From Aureivirga marina (lineage in GTDB: Bacteria > Bacteroidota > Bacteroidia > Flavobacteriales > Flavobacteriaceae): 64,000 nt of DNA. The translations under genes and the position numbers were made by a program. Numbering within the stretch: the stretch's first letter is position 1; every line of letters begins with the position of its first letter. Where the stretch lies: the NCBI RefSeq assembly GCF_015767265.1, contig NZ_JADPIB010000005.1:186001-250000 (forward strand), given 5' to 3'. The notes beneath the pieces are model-generated. The model was not told the origin of the DNA and searched no databases. It was given only the letters and a program-made list of their open reading frames with translations. This document shows positions 7,890 to 16,251 of this stretch, in pieces.

Positions 7890-9908
7890 ATGTTTAGAAA
7901 AACACCTGCATATATAAAATATATTTTCAAGAATATTCTGTATTTATTCTTGTTCTTTCTTTTATTAAGAATTTTATTTTTTGTATTTGCCTTTAAAGGC
8001 TTGGATCAGCTAGGAAATCGTGAGGTTTTCAGAGCTTTAAAATACGGATTACGTTTCGATATTCGAACGACCTTAATTCTGCTGACCCCTTTAAATTTAT
8101 GGATTGTTTTAGCAAATAATCGTTTTTTTCGAAGCAAAATTCATCGTTTATTTTCAAACATTTATTTAACAATAATTTATGTTGCGGCAACACTTTTTGC
8201 TGTGACAGATATTGGTTTTTATGATTATTTAGGAGAAAGATTAGACGCAACAGCAATGCGTTTTTTAGATAACTGGAAAATTTCTGCAACAATGGTTTCT
8301 GAGACGTATCCTGTTTATTGGGGAGTTTTTGGATTGTTAATTTTTGTTGTAATTCTTTATAAATTCTTCGATAAAAAATATGCTAAATTCATTCGTAAAG
8401 ATAATTCTATAAAAGGAAAGAAAAAATTCGCTTATTTCTTCCTTGTTTTATTTGTAACTGCTTTTGGAATTTATAATAGTGTCGGGTTTTATCCACTTCG
8501 TTGGAGCCAAGCTTTTTTCTCAAAAAACAAATCAATTAATCAGCTTTCTTTAAATCCTGTTTTATTTTTCTATGACAGTTATAAATTTAGAAATGAAGGA
8601 TTTGAAATTCAGCCAGCAGAAGATTATTTTCCAACTATGGCTGATTATTTAAATATTAAACAAAATCCAATTCTTGATTTTAAAAGAACTGTAGCAGAAA
8701 ATGATACAATTCAAGCCAAAAAACCAAATGTGGTTATTGTAATGTTGGAATCTTTAGGAGCCGTTCCGATGGGGCATTTTGGAAATCCGATGAAAGGAAC
8801 TCCAACATTGGATAGTTTATATCAAAACACAATTAGTTTTAATAATTTCTTCGTTCATAGAATTGGGACTGCAAGAAGTGTTTTTGCTAGTATTACAGGG
8901 CTTCCAGATGTTGTAAACGCTAAAACAGCTTCCAGAAATCCAAATATTATTAACCAACGAATTATTTTTGACCAATTTGAAGATTATGAAAAATTATATT
9001 TCTTAGGAGGAAGTGCAAATTGGGCGAATATTCGTGCTGTTTTTCAATCAAATATTCGAAATTTACAGATTTTTGAAGAAGGTTCTTATGAAACAGAAAA
9101 ACGTTCGGATGTTTGGGGAATTGATGATTACGAATTATTTAAAGAGTCAGACATCGAGTTGAAGAAATTACATGATGCGAAAAAACCATTCGTTGCATAT
9201 ATTCAAACTTCTTCAAATCATAGACCTTTCACTGTTCCAGATGAAAAAGAATCTTACAAACCATTGACTGAAAGCGAAATCGATATGAGTCTTTTAGAAA
9301 AGGCTGGATTTAAAAATATCAAGCAATATAATGCTTTGCGTTATTTAGATTTTAATGTGAAAAGATATATTCAAAGAGCAAAAGAAGCTGGCTATTTTGA
9401 TAATACAATTTTCTTATTTTATGGAGATCATAATACTTCTATTAATCCGTATTCTCACATGGAAAGAAATGAATATGAATTAGAAATTGGGCAATATCAT
9501 GTTCCTTGTTTTATCATTGCTCCAGAATATATGAACATTGAAAATAAAGAGCGAAATTTCCCAGCAAATTTAATTGACATCATGCCAACTTTAGCAAGTA
9601 CAGCAGGAATAAAATATACAAATTATACGCTAGGAATTAATCTTTTAGACACAACTAGAACAAAACATAATGCATTTATTTACGATCAAATTCAGGGAGA
9701 ACCTGCTTTGGGAGTAATTGGAAAAAATTATTTTTACAAGACAAATATCTCAGGTTCAAAAAGTTTGCTACAGAATCTGAATAATGATTCATTGAATGAT
9801 GTGAAAACTGAAAATCCTTTTGTAACTTCGCATTTGGATAGCTTAGCGCGTGCTTTTTATTATGAGACAAAATATTTGTATTATAATAATAAGAAAGACG
9901 ATAAGTAA
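7890..9908 (+). CDS. LTA synthase family membrane sulfatase
   Basis: A 672-aa polytopic enzyme of the alkaline-phosphatase/sulfatase superfamily, LtaS-like. Five hydrophobic helices fill about residues 10-205, then the extracytoplasmic catalytic domain begins at KPNVVIVMLESLGA (Glu near 287 as metal ligand). The likely nucleophile Thr lies in HRIGTARSVFASITGLPD near 327, and FYGDHNTSINPY supplies the Asp-His metal ligands. In Gram-positives the family polymerises glycerol phosphate; in Bacteroidetes, which lack lipoteichoic acid, it presumably transfers phospho-head-groups in the envelope, but the product is not known. The start is taken at the ATG at 7890 rather than a TTG six bases upstream. 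It has its own promoter and terminator. Confidence 0.85.
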   Translation: MFRKTPAYIKYIFKNILYLFLFFLLLRILFFVFAFKGLDQLGNREVFRALKYGLRFDIRTTLILLTPLNLWIVLANNRFFRSKIHRLFSNIYLTIIYVAATLFAVTDIGFYDYLGERLDATAMRFLDNWKISATMVSETYPVYWGVFGLLIFVVILYKFFDKKYAKFIRKDNSIKGKKKFAYFFLVLFVTAFGIYNSVGFYPLRWSQAFFSKNKSINQLSLNPVLFFYDSYKFRNEGFEIQPAEDYFPTMADYLNIKQNPILDFKRTVAENDTIQAKKPNVVIVMLESLGAVPMGHFGNPMKGTPTLDSLYQNTISFNNFFVHRIGTARSVFASITGLPDVVNAKTASRNPNIINQRIIFDQFEDYEKLYFLGGSANWANIRAVFQSNIRNLQIFEEGSYETEKRSDVWGIDDYELFKESDIELKKLHDAKKPFVAYIQTSSNHRPFTVPDEKESYKPLTESEIDMSLLEKAGFKNIKQYNALRYLDFNVKRYIQRAKEAGYFDNTIFLFYGDHNTSINPYSHMERNEYELEIGQYHVPCFIIAPEYMNIENKERNFPANLIDIMPTLASTAGIKYTNYTLGINLLDTTRTKHNAFIYDQIQGEPALGVIGKNYFYKTNISGSKSLLQNLNNDSLNDVKTENPFVTSHLDSLARAFYYETKYLYYNNKKDDK

Positions 9909-9943
9909 ATATTGGAGAATACTTTCCCCCTTATACTATATGA

Positions 9944-9977
9944 AAAATCCCTGATTCTTTTTGGAATTGGGGATTTT
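9944..9977 (+). terminator. Intrinsic terminator after the LTA-synthase-like gene
   Basis: The 14-bp stem AAAATCCCTGATTC / GAATTGGGGATTTT (two G-U pairs) closes a TTTTTG loop, 35 bases after the stop. Confidence 0.75.
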
Positions 9978-10264
9978 GACTTTTTAGAAATATCCTTTTT
10001 TCAATTTTCTTTCAATTAAAATAAAAATTGCAAAATTAAATAAAACCACAAATTCATTTTAGATTTAATTCCTTGATTTTATAACAATTAGAAAATCACA
10101 GAATATATTAAAAGATAAAATAATCTTTTTTTCTTTTTTATTTGAATAAAAGCACTTAATTTTGCTTCCAAGATGAGAATCTACTGACTATAACTTGAAT
10201 TAAAATCGATTAAAGAACAGGAATTTTAAGCACAAAAGTTTAGAATTCATAAAATGAAAAGCGT
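9978..10264. other. AT-rich intergenic region with one candidate promoter
   Basis: No gene is seen on either strand. A -7 box TAATTTTG lies at 10157-10164, about 100 bases before the hemerythrin-PAS gene, so that transcript would have a leader of roughly 90 bases. No convincing leader structure was found. Confidence 0.4.
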
Positions 10265-11242
10265 ATGAATACTTTTTTACCGACAGTTGAAAAGCTTCCA
10301 GAAGGACATCCTGTAAAAGTATATTATGAAGAAGCGGAATTGATTCATAAATTAATTGATGAGATTGAAGATATTGATATTGAAGTAGAATTTCAAAAAT
10401 ATTACAATGCTTTCAACGAATTAGCAACAGTTGAAAAGCGTTTTGTTAGAAAAGAAAATCAACTCTTCCCTTATTTAGAAAAATACGGATGGAATGGACC
10501 AAGTCAAGGAATGTGGTCTTTTCATGATAACTTGCGAAAAATGATACGAATTATTGAAAGTAATAATGAAAAAAGGGAATTCGCAAAAATTCGAGAAAAC
10601 CTTCGTTTTTTACTAGATAATCTTCAGAATCTGATGTATGTTGAAGATACAAGGCTATTTCCAAACGCCATGGAGTTATTAAATGAGAAAGATTGGGAAG
10701 AGTTTTTTGAAGGAGATGAGGAAATTGGTTGGATGTTAAAAGAAAAACCTACACCATATCCTAAACCGAAAGTAGAAGATTATATTCATCCAAGTCAGGA
10801 TACAACAGTTCGTGATTTGCCTTTTTCAACAGATAATACATTTCATTACGATGAAGGATATATGACTCCAGAACAAGTAAATTTATTACTTCGATTCTTA
10901 CCAGTTGATATCACTTATGTAGATGAAAATGATAAAGTTATTTTCTATAATCGTGGTGAAGATCGTGTTTTTGCGAGAAGTAAAGGAATTATTGGACGAG
11001 AAGTAAAATTCTGTCATCCGCCAAAAAGTGTAAACACAGTTTTACGAATTCTAGAGGAATTTAAAGCAGGAAGTAAAGATGTTGCTGAGTTTTGGTTTAA
11101 TTTCCGAGGAAGAATTATTCACATTAGATATTTCGCAATTCGAGATAAAAATAAAAAGTATAGAGGTGTTATAGAAATGTCACAGGATGTGACGGAAATT
11201 CAAAAGCTAGAAGGAGAAAAGCGCCTTCTAGATTGGGACTAA
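10265..11242 (+). CDS. Hemerythrin-like plus PAS domain protein (DUF438 type)
   Basis: A 325-aa cytoplasmic protein. Residues 15-160 resemble a hemerythrin HHE helical bundle with conserved acid/His positions (EAELIHKLIDEIEDI, KRFVRKENQLFPYLEKYG, SFHDNLRKMIRIIE, LMYVEDTRLFPNAMELL). Residues 205-315 form a PAS domain (VDITYVDENDKVIFYNRG, CHPPKSVNTVLRILEEF, RGVIEMSQDVTEIQKLEG). The family is taken to sense redox, oxygen or NO through a metal or haem site; no output domain is attached, so it may act by protein contact. Monocistronic with strong terminator. Confidence 0.82.
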   Translation: MNTFLPTVEKLPEGHPVKVYYEEAELIHKLIDEIEDIDIEVEFQKYYNAFNELATVEKRFVRKENQLFPYLEKYGWNGPSQGMWSFHDNLRKMIRIIESNNEKREFAKIRENLRFLLDNLQNLMYVEDTRLFPNAMELLNEKDWEEFFEGDEEIGWMLKEKPTPYPKPKVEDYIHPSQDTTVRDLPFSTDNTFHYDEGYMTPEQVNLLLRFLPVDITYVDENDKVIFYNRGEDRVFARSKGIIGREVKFCHPPKSVNTVLRILEEFKAGSKDVAEFWFNFRGRIIHIRYFAIRDKNKKYRGVIEMSQDVTEIQKLEGEKRLLDWD

Positions 11243-11261
11243 TTTCTTATTATTTGCTTAT

Positions 11262-11301
11262 AAAAACATCTATAAACCTGCCATAATTTATAGATGTTTT
11301 T
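11262..11301 (+). terminator. Terminator after the hemerythrin-PAS gene
   Basis: A perfect 15-bp stem (AAAAACATCTATAAA / TTTATAGATGTTTTT) with a 10-base loop and T tail, 19 bases after the stop. Confidence 0.88.
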
Positions 11302-11328
11302 TATTTCTTCTATTTATTTTAAAAACTA

Positions 11329-11353
11329 AAAGTCCTTCAATTTGAAAGACTTT
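11329..11353 (-). terminator. Terminator after the QueD-like gene
   Basis: AAAGTCCTTCAA / TTGAAAGACTTT forms a hairpin with one mismatch. On the minus strand it follows the stop at 11357 and runs into a T-rich tract. Confidence 0.7.
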
Positions 11354-11356
11354 CTT

Positions 11357-11767
11357 TTATTTTCCATTGAAGGTTACAAAATTTCTTGGTGTTTCATATA
11401 ATGTAATTTCCAAGTCAAAATCTTTATCTAATCGTTTTTTAATTTTCTGCCAAATTACAACAACAATATTTTCTGCTGTTGGATTTAAATTTTTAAATTC
11501 TTCTACATCTAAATTCAAATTTTTATGATCAAATGGAAGCTCAACTTCTTCATAAATAATATCTTTTAGAATCTTCATATCAATCACATAACCCGTTTCT
11601 GGATCAATTTCTCCTTTTACACTAACAATCAACTCGTAGTTATGTCCGTGATAATTAGGATTGTTACAAAGTCCAAATATTTTATCATTTTTTTCTTCGG
11701 ACCAGTTTTTGTTATTCAGCCTATGAGCTGCATTAAAATGCGCTTTTCTATGTACAGTTACTTTCAT
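11357..11767 (-). CDS. queD: 6-carboxytetrahydropterin synthase / PTPS family (QueD-like)
   Basis: A 136-aa enzyme of the tunnel-fold 6-pyruvoyl-tetrahydropterin synthase family. The zinc ligands are His in HFNAAHRL (near 10-15) and the two His of NYHGHNYEL (near 39-41). The catalytic Cys is in GLCNNPNYHGH, and the second active-site His is in LPFDHKNLNLD with TAEN before the C-terminal helix. In bacteria this family most often makes 6-carboxytetrahydropterin in queuosine synthesis. No other que or folate genes adjoin it, so the exact pterin product is an inference. Confidence 0.87.
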   Translation of the reverse strand: MKVTVHRKAHFNAAHRLNNKNWSEEKNDKIFGLCNNPNYHGHNYELIVSVKGEIDPETGYVIDMKILKDIIYEEVELPFDHKNLNLDVEEFKNLNPTAENIVVVIWQKIKKRLDKDFDLEITLYETPRNFVTFNGK

Positions 11768-11905
11768 TTTATTTAAAGCTAATAAATAGTAAAATAATTG
11801 ATAATCAATAATTTAACAATAATTTACAACATAACGAAATAGTCTTTAAACTATTCTTAACAAACTAAATCGTAATTTAATATTTCCAATAAAAACCTCG
11901 AAATT

Positions 11906-13984
11906 ATGAAAGCAAATCTACATATTTTGTGCCTATTGTTATTTATTTCTTTTACAGGATTTTCTCAAGAAAAAGAGAAAGAAAATACCTGTGATTTACC
12001 CAAAAGAATTGTAGATCAAATTAATTACTTTCATTTTTCGGAGCAAAAAATTGATGATCAATTTTCAAAAAAACTTATTTCGAATTTTATCAAAGAACTC
12101 GACTCAGATGGTTTGATTTTCACACAAAATGATATGAATTCAATTTATATCTATGAAAATCAATTAGATGACGAAATAAAATATAATTCTTGTGTTTTTC
12201 TAGACAAAATAAAGAAAATTTATAAAACTAACATCTTGAAAACTCAAAAAATGGTAGATGAAATTCTATCGGAAGAATTGATTTTAAGTGAGGATGAAAA
12301 TTATGTTTTTTCTGATGACACGACAATTCTTTATGCTAAAGATGATACAGAATTATATGACAAATGGAAATGTTTATTGAAATATCGATTGCTTGTAAAT
12401 TATTTTAAATATTCTGTGGATACAATTGATGAACTGAATGAATTGTCTTTTCATCCAGAGATTGCAATATTAATTCAAGAAACAATTTCTAAAAATTTAG
12501 AATGTTATTTTAATGAATTAATTCATCCAAATGGTGGTGTAGATTCTTTTATTGAAAATACTTATTATAACAATATTGCTAAAACTTTTGATCCAAATAC
12601 AACTTATTTTTCTTACACAGAAAAAGAAATTTTTGAAGGTGATTTATCTACTGAAAAGAAAACTTTTGGATTAAAATTTGAAGTTTCTGATGATAAAAAA
12701 TTAAAGATTAAAAAAATAAAAAATAATAGCCAAGCTAAAGAATCTAGTTTAAAAATTGGTGATGAAATTATTTCTTTACAATGGAATACAAATAAAAACT
12801 TCATCGATTTAAATTGTCCAAATGCTTCTTATATTCAACGAATTATCGATGCAAATAAAGATTCTAAAATCATTATTAAAGCCAAACAAAAAGATGATAC
12901 AATAATCACAGAAGTAATTGAAAAAGTAACAGAGGAAACGGATAAAAACAAAGTAAATAGTTTTGTTCTTGAAAATCCAGGTTCCAAAAAAGTTGGTTAC
13001 ATTTCTCTTTCTAGTTTTTATTCTCAAAGCGATAATAATCCAAAAAGTGGAGTTGCGTATGATTTTAAAAATGAGCTTCGAAAGCTTAAAATGAAAAATG
13101 TTGATGGCTTAATTTTAGATTTGCGATTCAATGGTGGAGGTTCTATGCGAGAAGCTGGAAAAATTGCTAGTTTTTTCACAAATATTGGTCCTTTAGGAAT
13201 TACTAAAATGAAAAATGGAGACTTAGAAATCATGAAAGATGTTTCTGTTGGTTCTTATTTTAACAAGCCAATTGTCATTTTAGTAAATAATTATTCTGCT
13301 TCTGCTTCCGAATTTTTAGCTGCTGCTTTGCGTGATCATAAAAGAGCAATTATTGTTGGAAGTAAAACTTATGGAAAAGGTTCAACACAAGTAATTCTAC
13401 CAATCAAAGACACAAAAGAAAATGAATTTCTAAAAATTACTGTGGAAAAATTCTATCGTGTGGACGGAAAATCTTTTCAACAAGTTGGATTAACTCCTGA
13501 TATTTTATTGCCAATGTATTTTGAAAATACAGCACATTCTGAGTTAAAAGAGCCACTTTCTTTAAAAAATGATCGAGTAAATAAGAAAACATATTTCAAA
13601 ACAAAATACAATTTCCCAATTAGCTATTTAAATTTCTTGAGTAATCGTCGCGTAAATAGTTCGGATAATTTCCAAATGATTAAACAAATTATTCCTGATT
13701 ACGATTTATATACGGACAAAAATGATTTTAATCTTTCGTTTGAAAAATTTAAAGAGTATTATGCGACGAAACTTCGAGTATTTGACAAGATTAATTTATT
13801 AAAGAAATATGAGCAAAATTCATATACACCTTATCATAGTGAAGCAACAATTTTAGAAAAAGAATCTAATTCGCCAAAAATTGCTTATGAATTAAAAAAA
13901 TTAAATGGTGATTTTTATATTGAAGAATGTTATAAAATTATGGTTGATTTATTTTTGTATCAAAATAAAGTAGCGCAACGATAA
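11906..13984 (+). CDS. S41 family C-terminal processing protease (Prc/Tsp-like)
   Basis: A 692-aa periplasmic tail-specific protease. The signal peptide ends at FTGFSQ (residue about 21). A helical N-terminal region resembling Tsp is followed by a PDZ domain (about 245-330, LKIKKIKNNSQAKESSLKIGDEI) and the S41 catalytic domain (about 355-530). The catalytic dyad is Ser in VNNYSASASEFLAAAL (near 466) and Lys in VGSKTYGKGSTQVILP (near 490). A C-terminal extension of about 150 residues corresponds to the Prc C-terminal helical region. These enzymes trim or degrade envelope proteins. Monocistronic. Confidence 0.88.
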   Translation: MKANLHILCLLLFISFTGFSQEKEKENTCDLPKRIVDQINYFHFSEQKIDDQFSKKLISNFIKELDSDGLIFTQNDMNSIYIYENQLDDEIKYNSCVFLDKIKKIYKTNILKTQKMVDEILSEELILSEDENYVFSDDTTILYAKDDTELYDKWKCLLKYRLLVNYFKYSVDTIDELNELSFHPEIAILIQETISKNLECYFNELIHPNGGVDSFIENTYYNNIAKTFDPNTTYFSYTEKEIFEGDLSTEKKTFGLKFEVSDDKKLKIKKIKNNSQAKESSLKIGDEIISLQWNTNKNFIDLNCPNASYIQRIIDANKDSKIIIKAKQKDDTIITEVIEKVTEETDKNKVNSFVLENPGSKKVGYISLSSFYSQSDNNPKSGVAYDFKNELRKLKMKNVDGLILDLRFNGGGSMREAGKIASFFTNIGPLGITKMKNGDLEIMKDVSVGSYFNKPIVILVNNYSASASEFLAAALRDHKRAIIVGSKTYGKGSTQVILPIKDTKENEFLKITVEKFYRVDGKSFQQVGLTPDILLPMYFENTAHSELKEPLSLKNDRVNKKTYFKTKYNFPISYLNFLSNRRVNSSDNFQMIKQIIPDYDLYTDKNDFNLSFEKFKEYYATKLRVFDKINLLKKYEQNSYTPYHSEATILEKESNSPKIAYELKKLNGDFYIEECYKIMVDLFLYQNKVAQR

Positions 13985-14010
13985 TTTTATTTTTTATAAT
14001 TTTAAAATAA

Positions 14011-14045
14011 AAAAGCAAACTATAAAACTTTTATAATTTGCTTTT
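14011..14045. terminator. Bidirectional terminator between S41 protease and DUF1684 genes
   Basis: AAAAGCAAA-TATAAAA pairs with TTTTATA-TTTGCTTTT with a single internal mismatch. It lies between convergent genes and has A/T tracts on both sides. Confidence 0.78.
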
Positions 14046-14049
14046 CTTT

Positions 14050-14652
14050 TTAATCTTTTTCATATTTCTTGACTCCTGCTTCAATTCGAACAGCTAAATC
14101 ATTTTGTTCGGGTGGAATCGGGCAAGAATAATTTTCATTATAAGCACAATATGGATTATAAGCTTTATTAAAATCGAGAATTATAGTATTTCCCTCAGGA
14201 ATTCTCAAATCTAAATATCTTCCTCCTCCATAGGAATCATTTCCATTTGTCAAATCTGTAAAAGGAATGAATAAATAATCTTTATATTCTTCTTTCTCTT
14301 TTAATTTTTGATTCTGATAAACTTCCAAACGATATTCTTTTCCTTCCAATTCAAAAACAACTTCTGCATATTTTTGATATTCTGGAAGTCGGCTTGTTGT
14401 TGTCGGCATTTGAAAAGTTATAGGATTTTCTTCTAAAATAAATTTTGCTTTTACTTTAAAAACATCATTTATTGGAAAAAAATCTAGAGATTTAAATTTC
14501 TTTAAATCTGCTTTTTTCAAAGGAGATTCTTCAGGATTTTTAAACTCTGTATTTAATTCTTTTTGAAATTCTTCTATTTCTTTTTTATTAGATTGTGCAA
14601 ATCCAAATTGAAAGAACAGAAAAAAAACAAAACTATATTTTAAATTTTTCAT
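14050..14652 (-). CDS. DUF1684 family secreted protein
   Basis: A 200-aa exported protein with a signal peptide ending at FGFAQ. The C-terminal half carries the DUF1684 signature: FIPFTDLTNGNDSYGGGRYL, DLRIPEGNTIILDFNKAYNP and YCAYNENYSCPIPPEQNDL. Biochemical function is not established for the family. Its ATG overlaps the idi stop codon by one base (TAATG), so it is co-translated with idi, though no functional link is evident. Confidence 0.85.
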   Translation of the reverse strand: MKNLKYSFVFFLFFQFGFAQSNKKEIEEFQKELNTEFKNPEESPLKKADLKKFKSLDFFPINDVFKVKAKFILEENPITFQMPTTTSRLPEYQKYAEVVFELEGKEYRLEVYQNQKLKEKEEYKDYLFIPFTDLTNGNDSYGGGRYLDLRIPEGNTIILDFNKAYNPYCAYNENYSCPIPPEQNDLAVRIEAGVKKYEKD

Positions 14653-15176
14653 TATTTATTTTCTTCTAAAAATGAGTAAAATTTCTCAAAGATAATCTTA
14701 AACCATTCCGTATAAATTTCAGGTTTTTCTTCAATATCTTTTTTTACATCTTCTAATGGCATCCATTTAAAAGCTTCCACTTCTTCTGGATTTACATTTG
14801 GATTTTCGTTAAAATTTCCAACCATTACATGATCAAATTCATGTTCTGTTAATCCATTTGCAAATGGCGCTTTATAGACAAAAGAACAAACTTCTTTTAA
14901 TTCTGTTACAAAACCCATTTCCTCTTGTAAACGACGCTTTCCTGCTTCTAAATTAGATTCACCTTCTCTTTGGTGACTACAACAAGTATTTGTCCATAAA
15001 AGTGGAGAATGGTATTTGGAAGCTGCTCTTTGTTGCAACATTAAATCTCCTTTATCATTAAAAACAAAAACGGAAAATGCTCTGTGAAGTAATGCTTTTT
15101 CATGTGCTTCCATTTTCTCCATTAAACCAACTTGTTCGTCGTTTTCATTTACCAATATTACGTATTCCTTTTTCAT
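14652..15176 (-). CDS. idi: Isopentenyl-diphosphate delta-isomerase, type I
   Basis: A 174-aa Nudix-fold enzyme that interconverts isopentenyl and dimethylallyl diphosphate for isoprenoid synthesis. Seen are the HRAFSVFVFNDKGDLMLQQR metal/His region, the catalytic Cys in WTNTCCSHQREGES, the Nudix-like AGKRRLQEEMGF stretch, and EHEFDHVMVG with the second set of acids. Length is normal for the type I family. It has its own -7 box at 15200-15207 and is followed without a gap by the DUF1684 gene. Confidence 0.95.
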   Translation of the reverse strand: MKKEYVILVNENDEQVGLMEKMEAHEKALLHRAFSVFVFNDKGDLMLQQRAASKYHSPLLWTNTCCSHQREGESNLEAGKRRLQEEMGFVTELKEVCSFVYKAPFANGLTEHEFDHVMVGNFNENPNVNPEEVEAFKWMPLEDVKKDIEEKPEIYTEWFKIIFEKFYSFLEENK

Positions 15177-15199
15177 CCTGTTTCGAAAAATTTAGATAA

Positions 15200-15207
15200 C
15201 AAAGGTA
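15200..15207 (-). promoter_or_regulatory. -7 promoter box of idi
   Basis: On the minus strand this reads TACCTTTG, an exact TAnnTTTG match 23 bases before the idi ATG. It separates idi from the broken small ORF upstream. Confidence 0.55.
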
Positions 15208-15233
15208 GGAATTTATCTAACATATTTTTCAAA

Positions 15234-15366
15234 TTATCCCCAGCCTTTTTCAGCCAAATATTCGTCAAAAGCTTGAATTAATTTCTCTCTAGAATTTTTA
15301 TAAAAATACTTTTGATACAAAAGACAAAGAGCTATAAAAAAATCTATACTGATTATTCATTTCCAT
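15234..15366 (-). pseudogene. Frame-broken small membrane-protein ORF
   Basis: An ATG at 15366 or 15360 opens a frame (MEMNNQYRFF) that hits a stop after about 20 codons. Removing one base from the seven-A run at 15336-15342 (plus strand) would join it to another frame, giving IALCLLYQKYFYKNSREKLI then QAFDEYLAEKGWG and a TAA at 15234. The result would be about 43 residues with one hydrophobic segment and an amphipathic tail. That composition looks like real protein rather than chance intergenic sequence. It may be a recent frameshift, a sequencing slip in a homopolymer, or slippage-expressed. I recognise no family. Confidence 0.4.
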
Positions 15367-15461
15367 TTTATCATTTTAACTTCATATTTTCAGTTAAAGT
15401 TTTTAAAAACCTGAAAATCAACTCAAAAAATCTACGTAACTTTAGTTAAAACTAACTAACT

Positions 15462-16238
15462 ATGAAACGATTATTGATTTTAATTTTGATAGTCGTAGCT
15501 GGAGTATTTCTCTATTTGAACAAACTAAGTAAAGATGCTCCCGTTTACGATTTGGTCATAAAAAATGGTAATGCCTTTGTGGATGGCTCAAAAGATTTAC
15601 AAAAAGTAAATATTGGAATTAACGGAGATTCTATCGCTGAAATTTCCAAATATCAACTTTATGGAAGAGAAATTATTAATGCAAAAAATCATATTGTTCT
15701 TCCTGGTTTTATTCATATTGAAGAAGAAGATTACAATCCAAATCTACATCAAACGTTTATAAAAAACGGAATTACAACTGTTTTATATTTAGAAGATGAA
15801 CCAAAAAAAATTGTGCATCAACCAACAGAATTAAATTTCGGTTTTATTAGTCCTGCTTTAATAAAAGATGCAAATTATGCAGATTTATCACAAAGAGTCG
15901 ATGATCATAAATTTTGTAAAAAATCAAACATTATTTACTCAACTGAGATGGAAAAAGGGCAATTTTTAAATAATCTTAAGAAAATGACTGATGAAAATTT
16001 ATTAACTTGGGAAGACGTATCTACTCGATGTAGCAAAAATATTGTCGAACTAACCAAAAAAAATATTCCTATTATGAAAAAAAGAGGAACCCTAAAAACT
16101 GGAAATGCTGCCGATATTTTAGTAATTCCAAGTTGTTGTCAGAAAACCAAAAATCCGATTCAATTAGTTTTTATCAATGGAGATTTAGTATCAAAAGTTC
16201 ATTTAGAAAAACCTGAAAATAAAAAACCGAGCCATTAA
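15462..16238 (+). CDS. Membrane-anchored amidohydrolase-like protein lacking the catalytic core
   Basis: A 258-aa protein with an N-terminal hydrophobic anchor (residues 3-19). Next comes a segment very like the start of D-aminoacylase/dihydroorotase-type amidohydrolases: YDLVIKNGNAFVDGSKDLQK, then GINGDSIAEISK and INAKNHIVLPGFIHI. The C-terminus also matches their closing beta-sandwich (KRGTLKTGNAADILVIP, LVFINGDLVS). True members are about 400-550 aa with HxH after PGFID and several barrel metal ligands. Here the HxH site reads PGFIHIEEED and most of the barrel is missing, yet the frame is intact. It is probably a non-catalytic relic or a reused scaffold. The stop codon lies in the loop of the terminator. 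Confidence 0.65.
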   Translation: MKRLLILILIVVAGVFLYLNKLSKDAPVYDLVIKNGNAFVDGSKDLQKVNIGINGDSIAEISKYQLYGREIINAKNHIVLPGFIHIEEEDYNPNLHQTFIKNGITTVLYLEDEPKKIVHQPTELNFGFISPALIKDANYADLSQRVDDHKFCKKSNIIYSTEMEKGQFLNNLKKMTDENLLTWEDVSTRCSKNIVELTKKNIPIMKKRGTLKTGNAADILVIPSCCQKTKNPIQLVFINGDLVSKVHLEKPENKKPSH

Positions 16239-16251
16239 CTCGGTTCTTTTT
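16225..16251. terminator. Terminator overlapping the stop of the amidohydrolase-like gene
   Basis: The stem AACCGAG / CTCGGTT with loop CCATTAA contains the TAA stop at 16236-16238 in the loop, followed by T8. It also serves bshC on the minus strand (A run on the other side). Confidence 0.8.
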
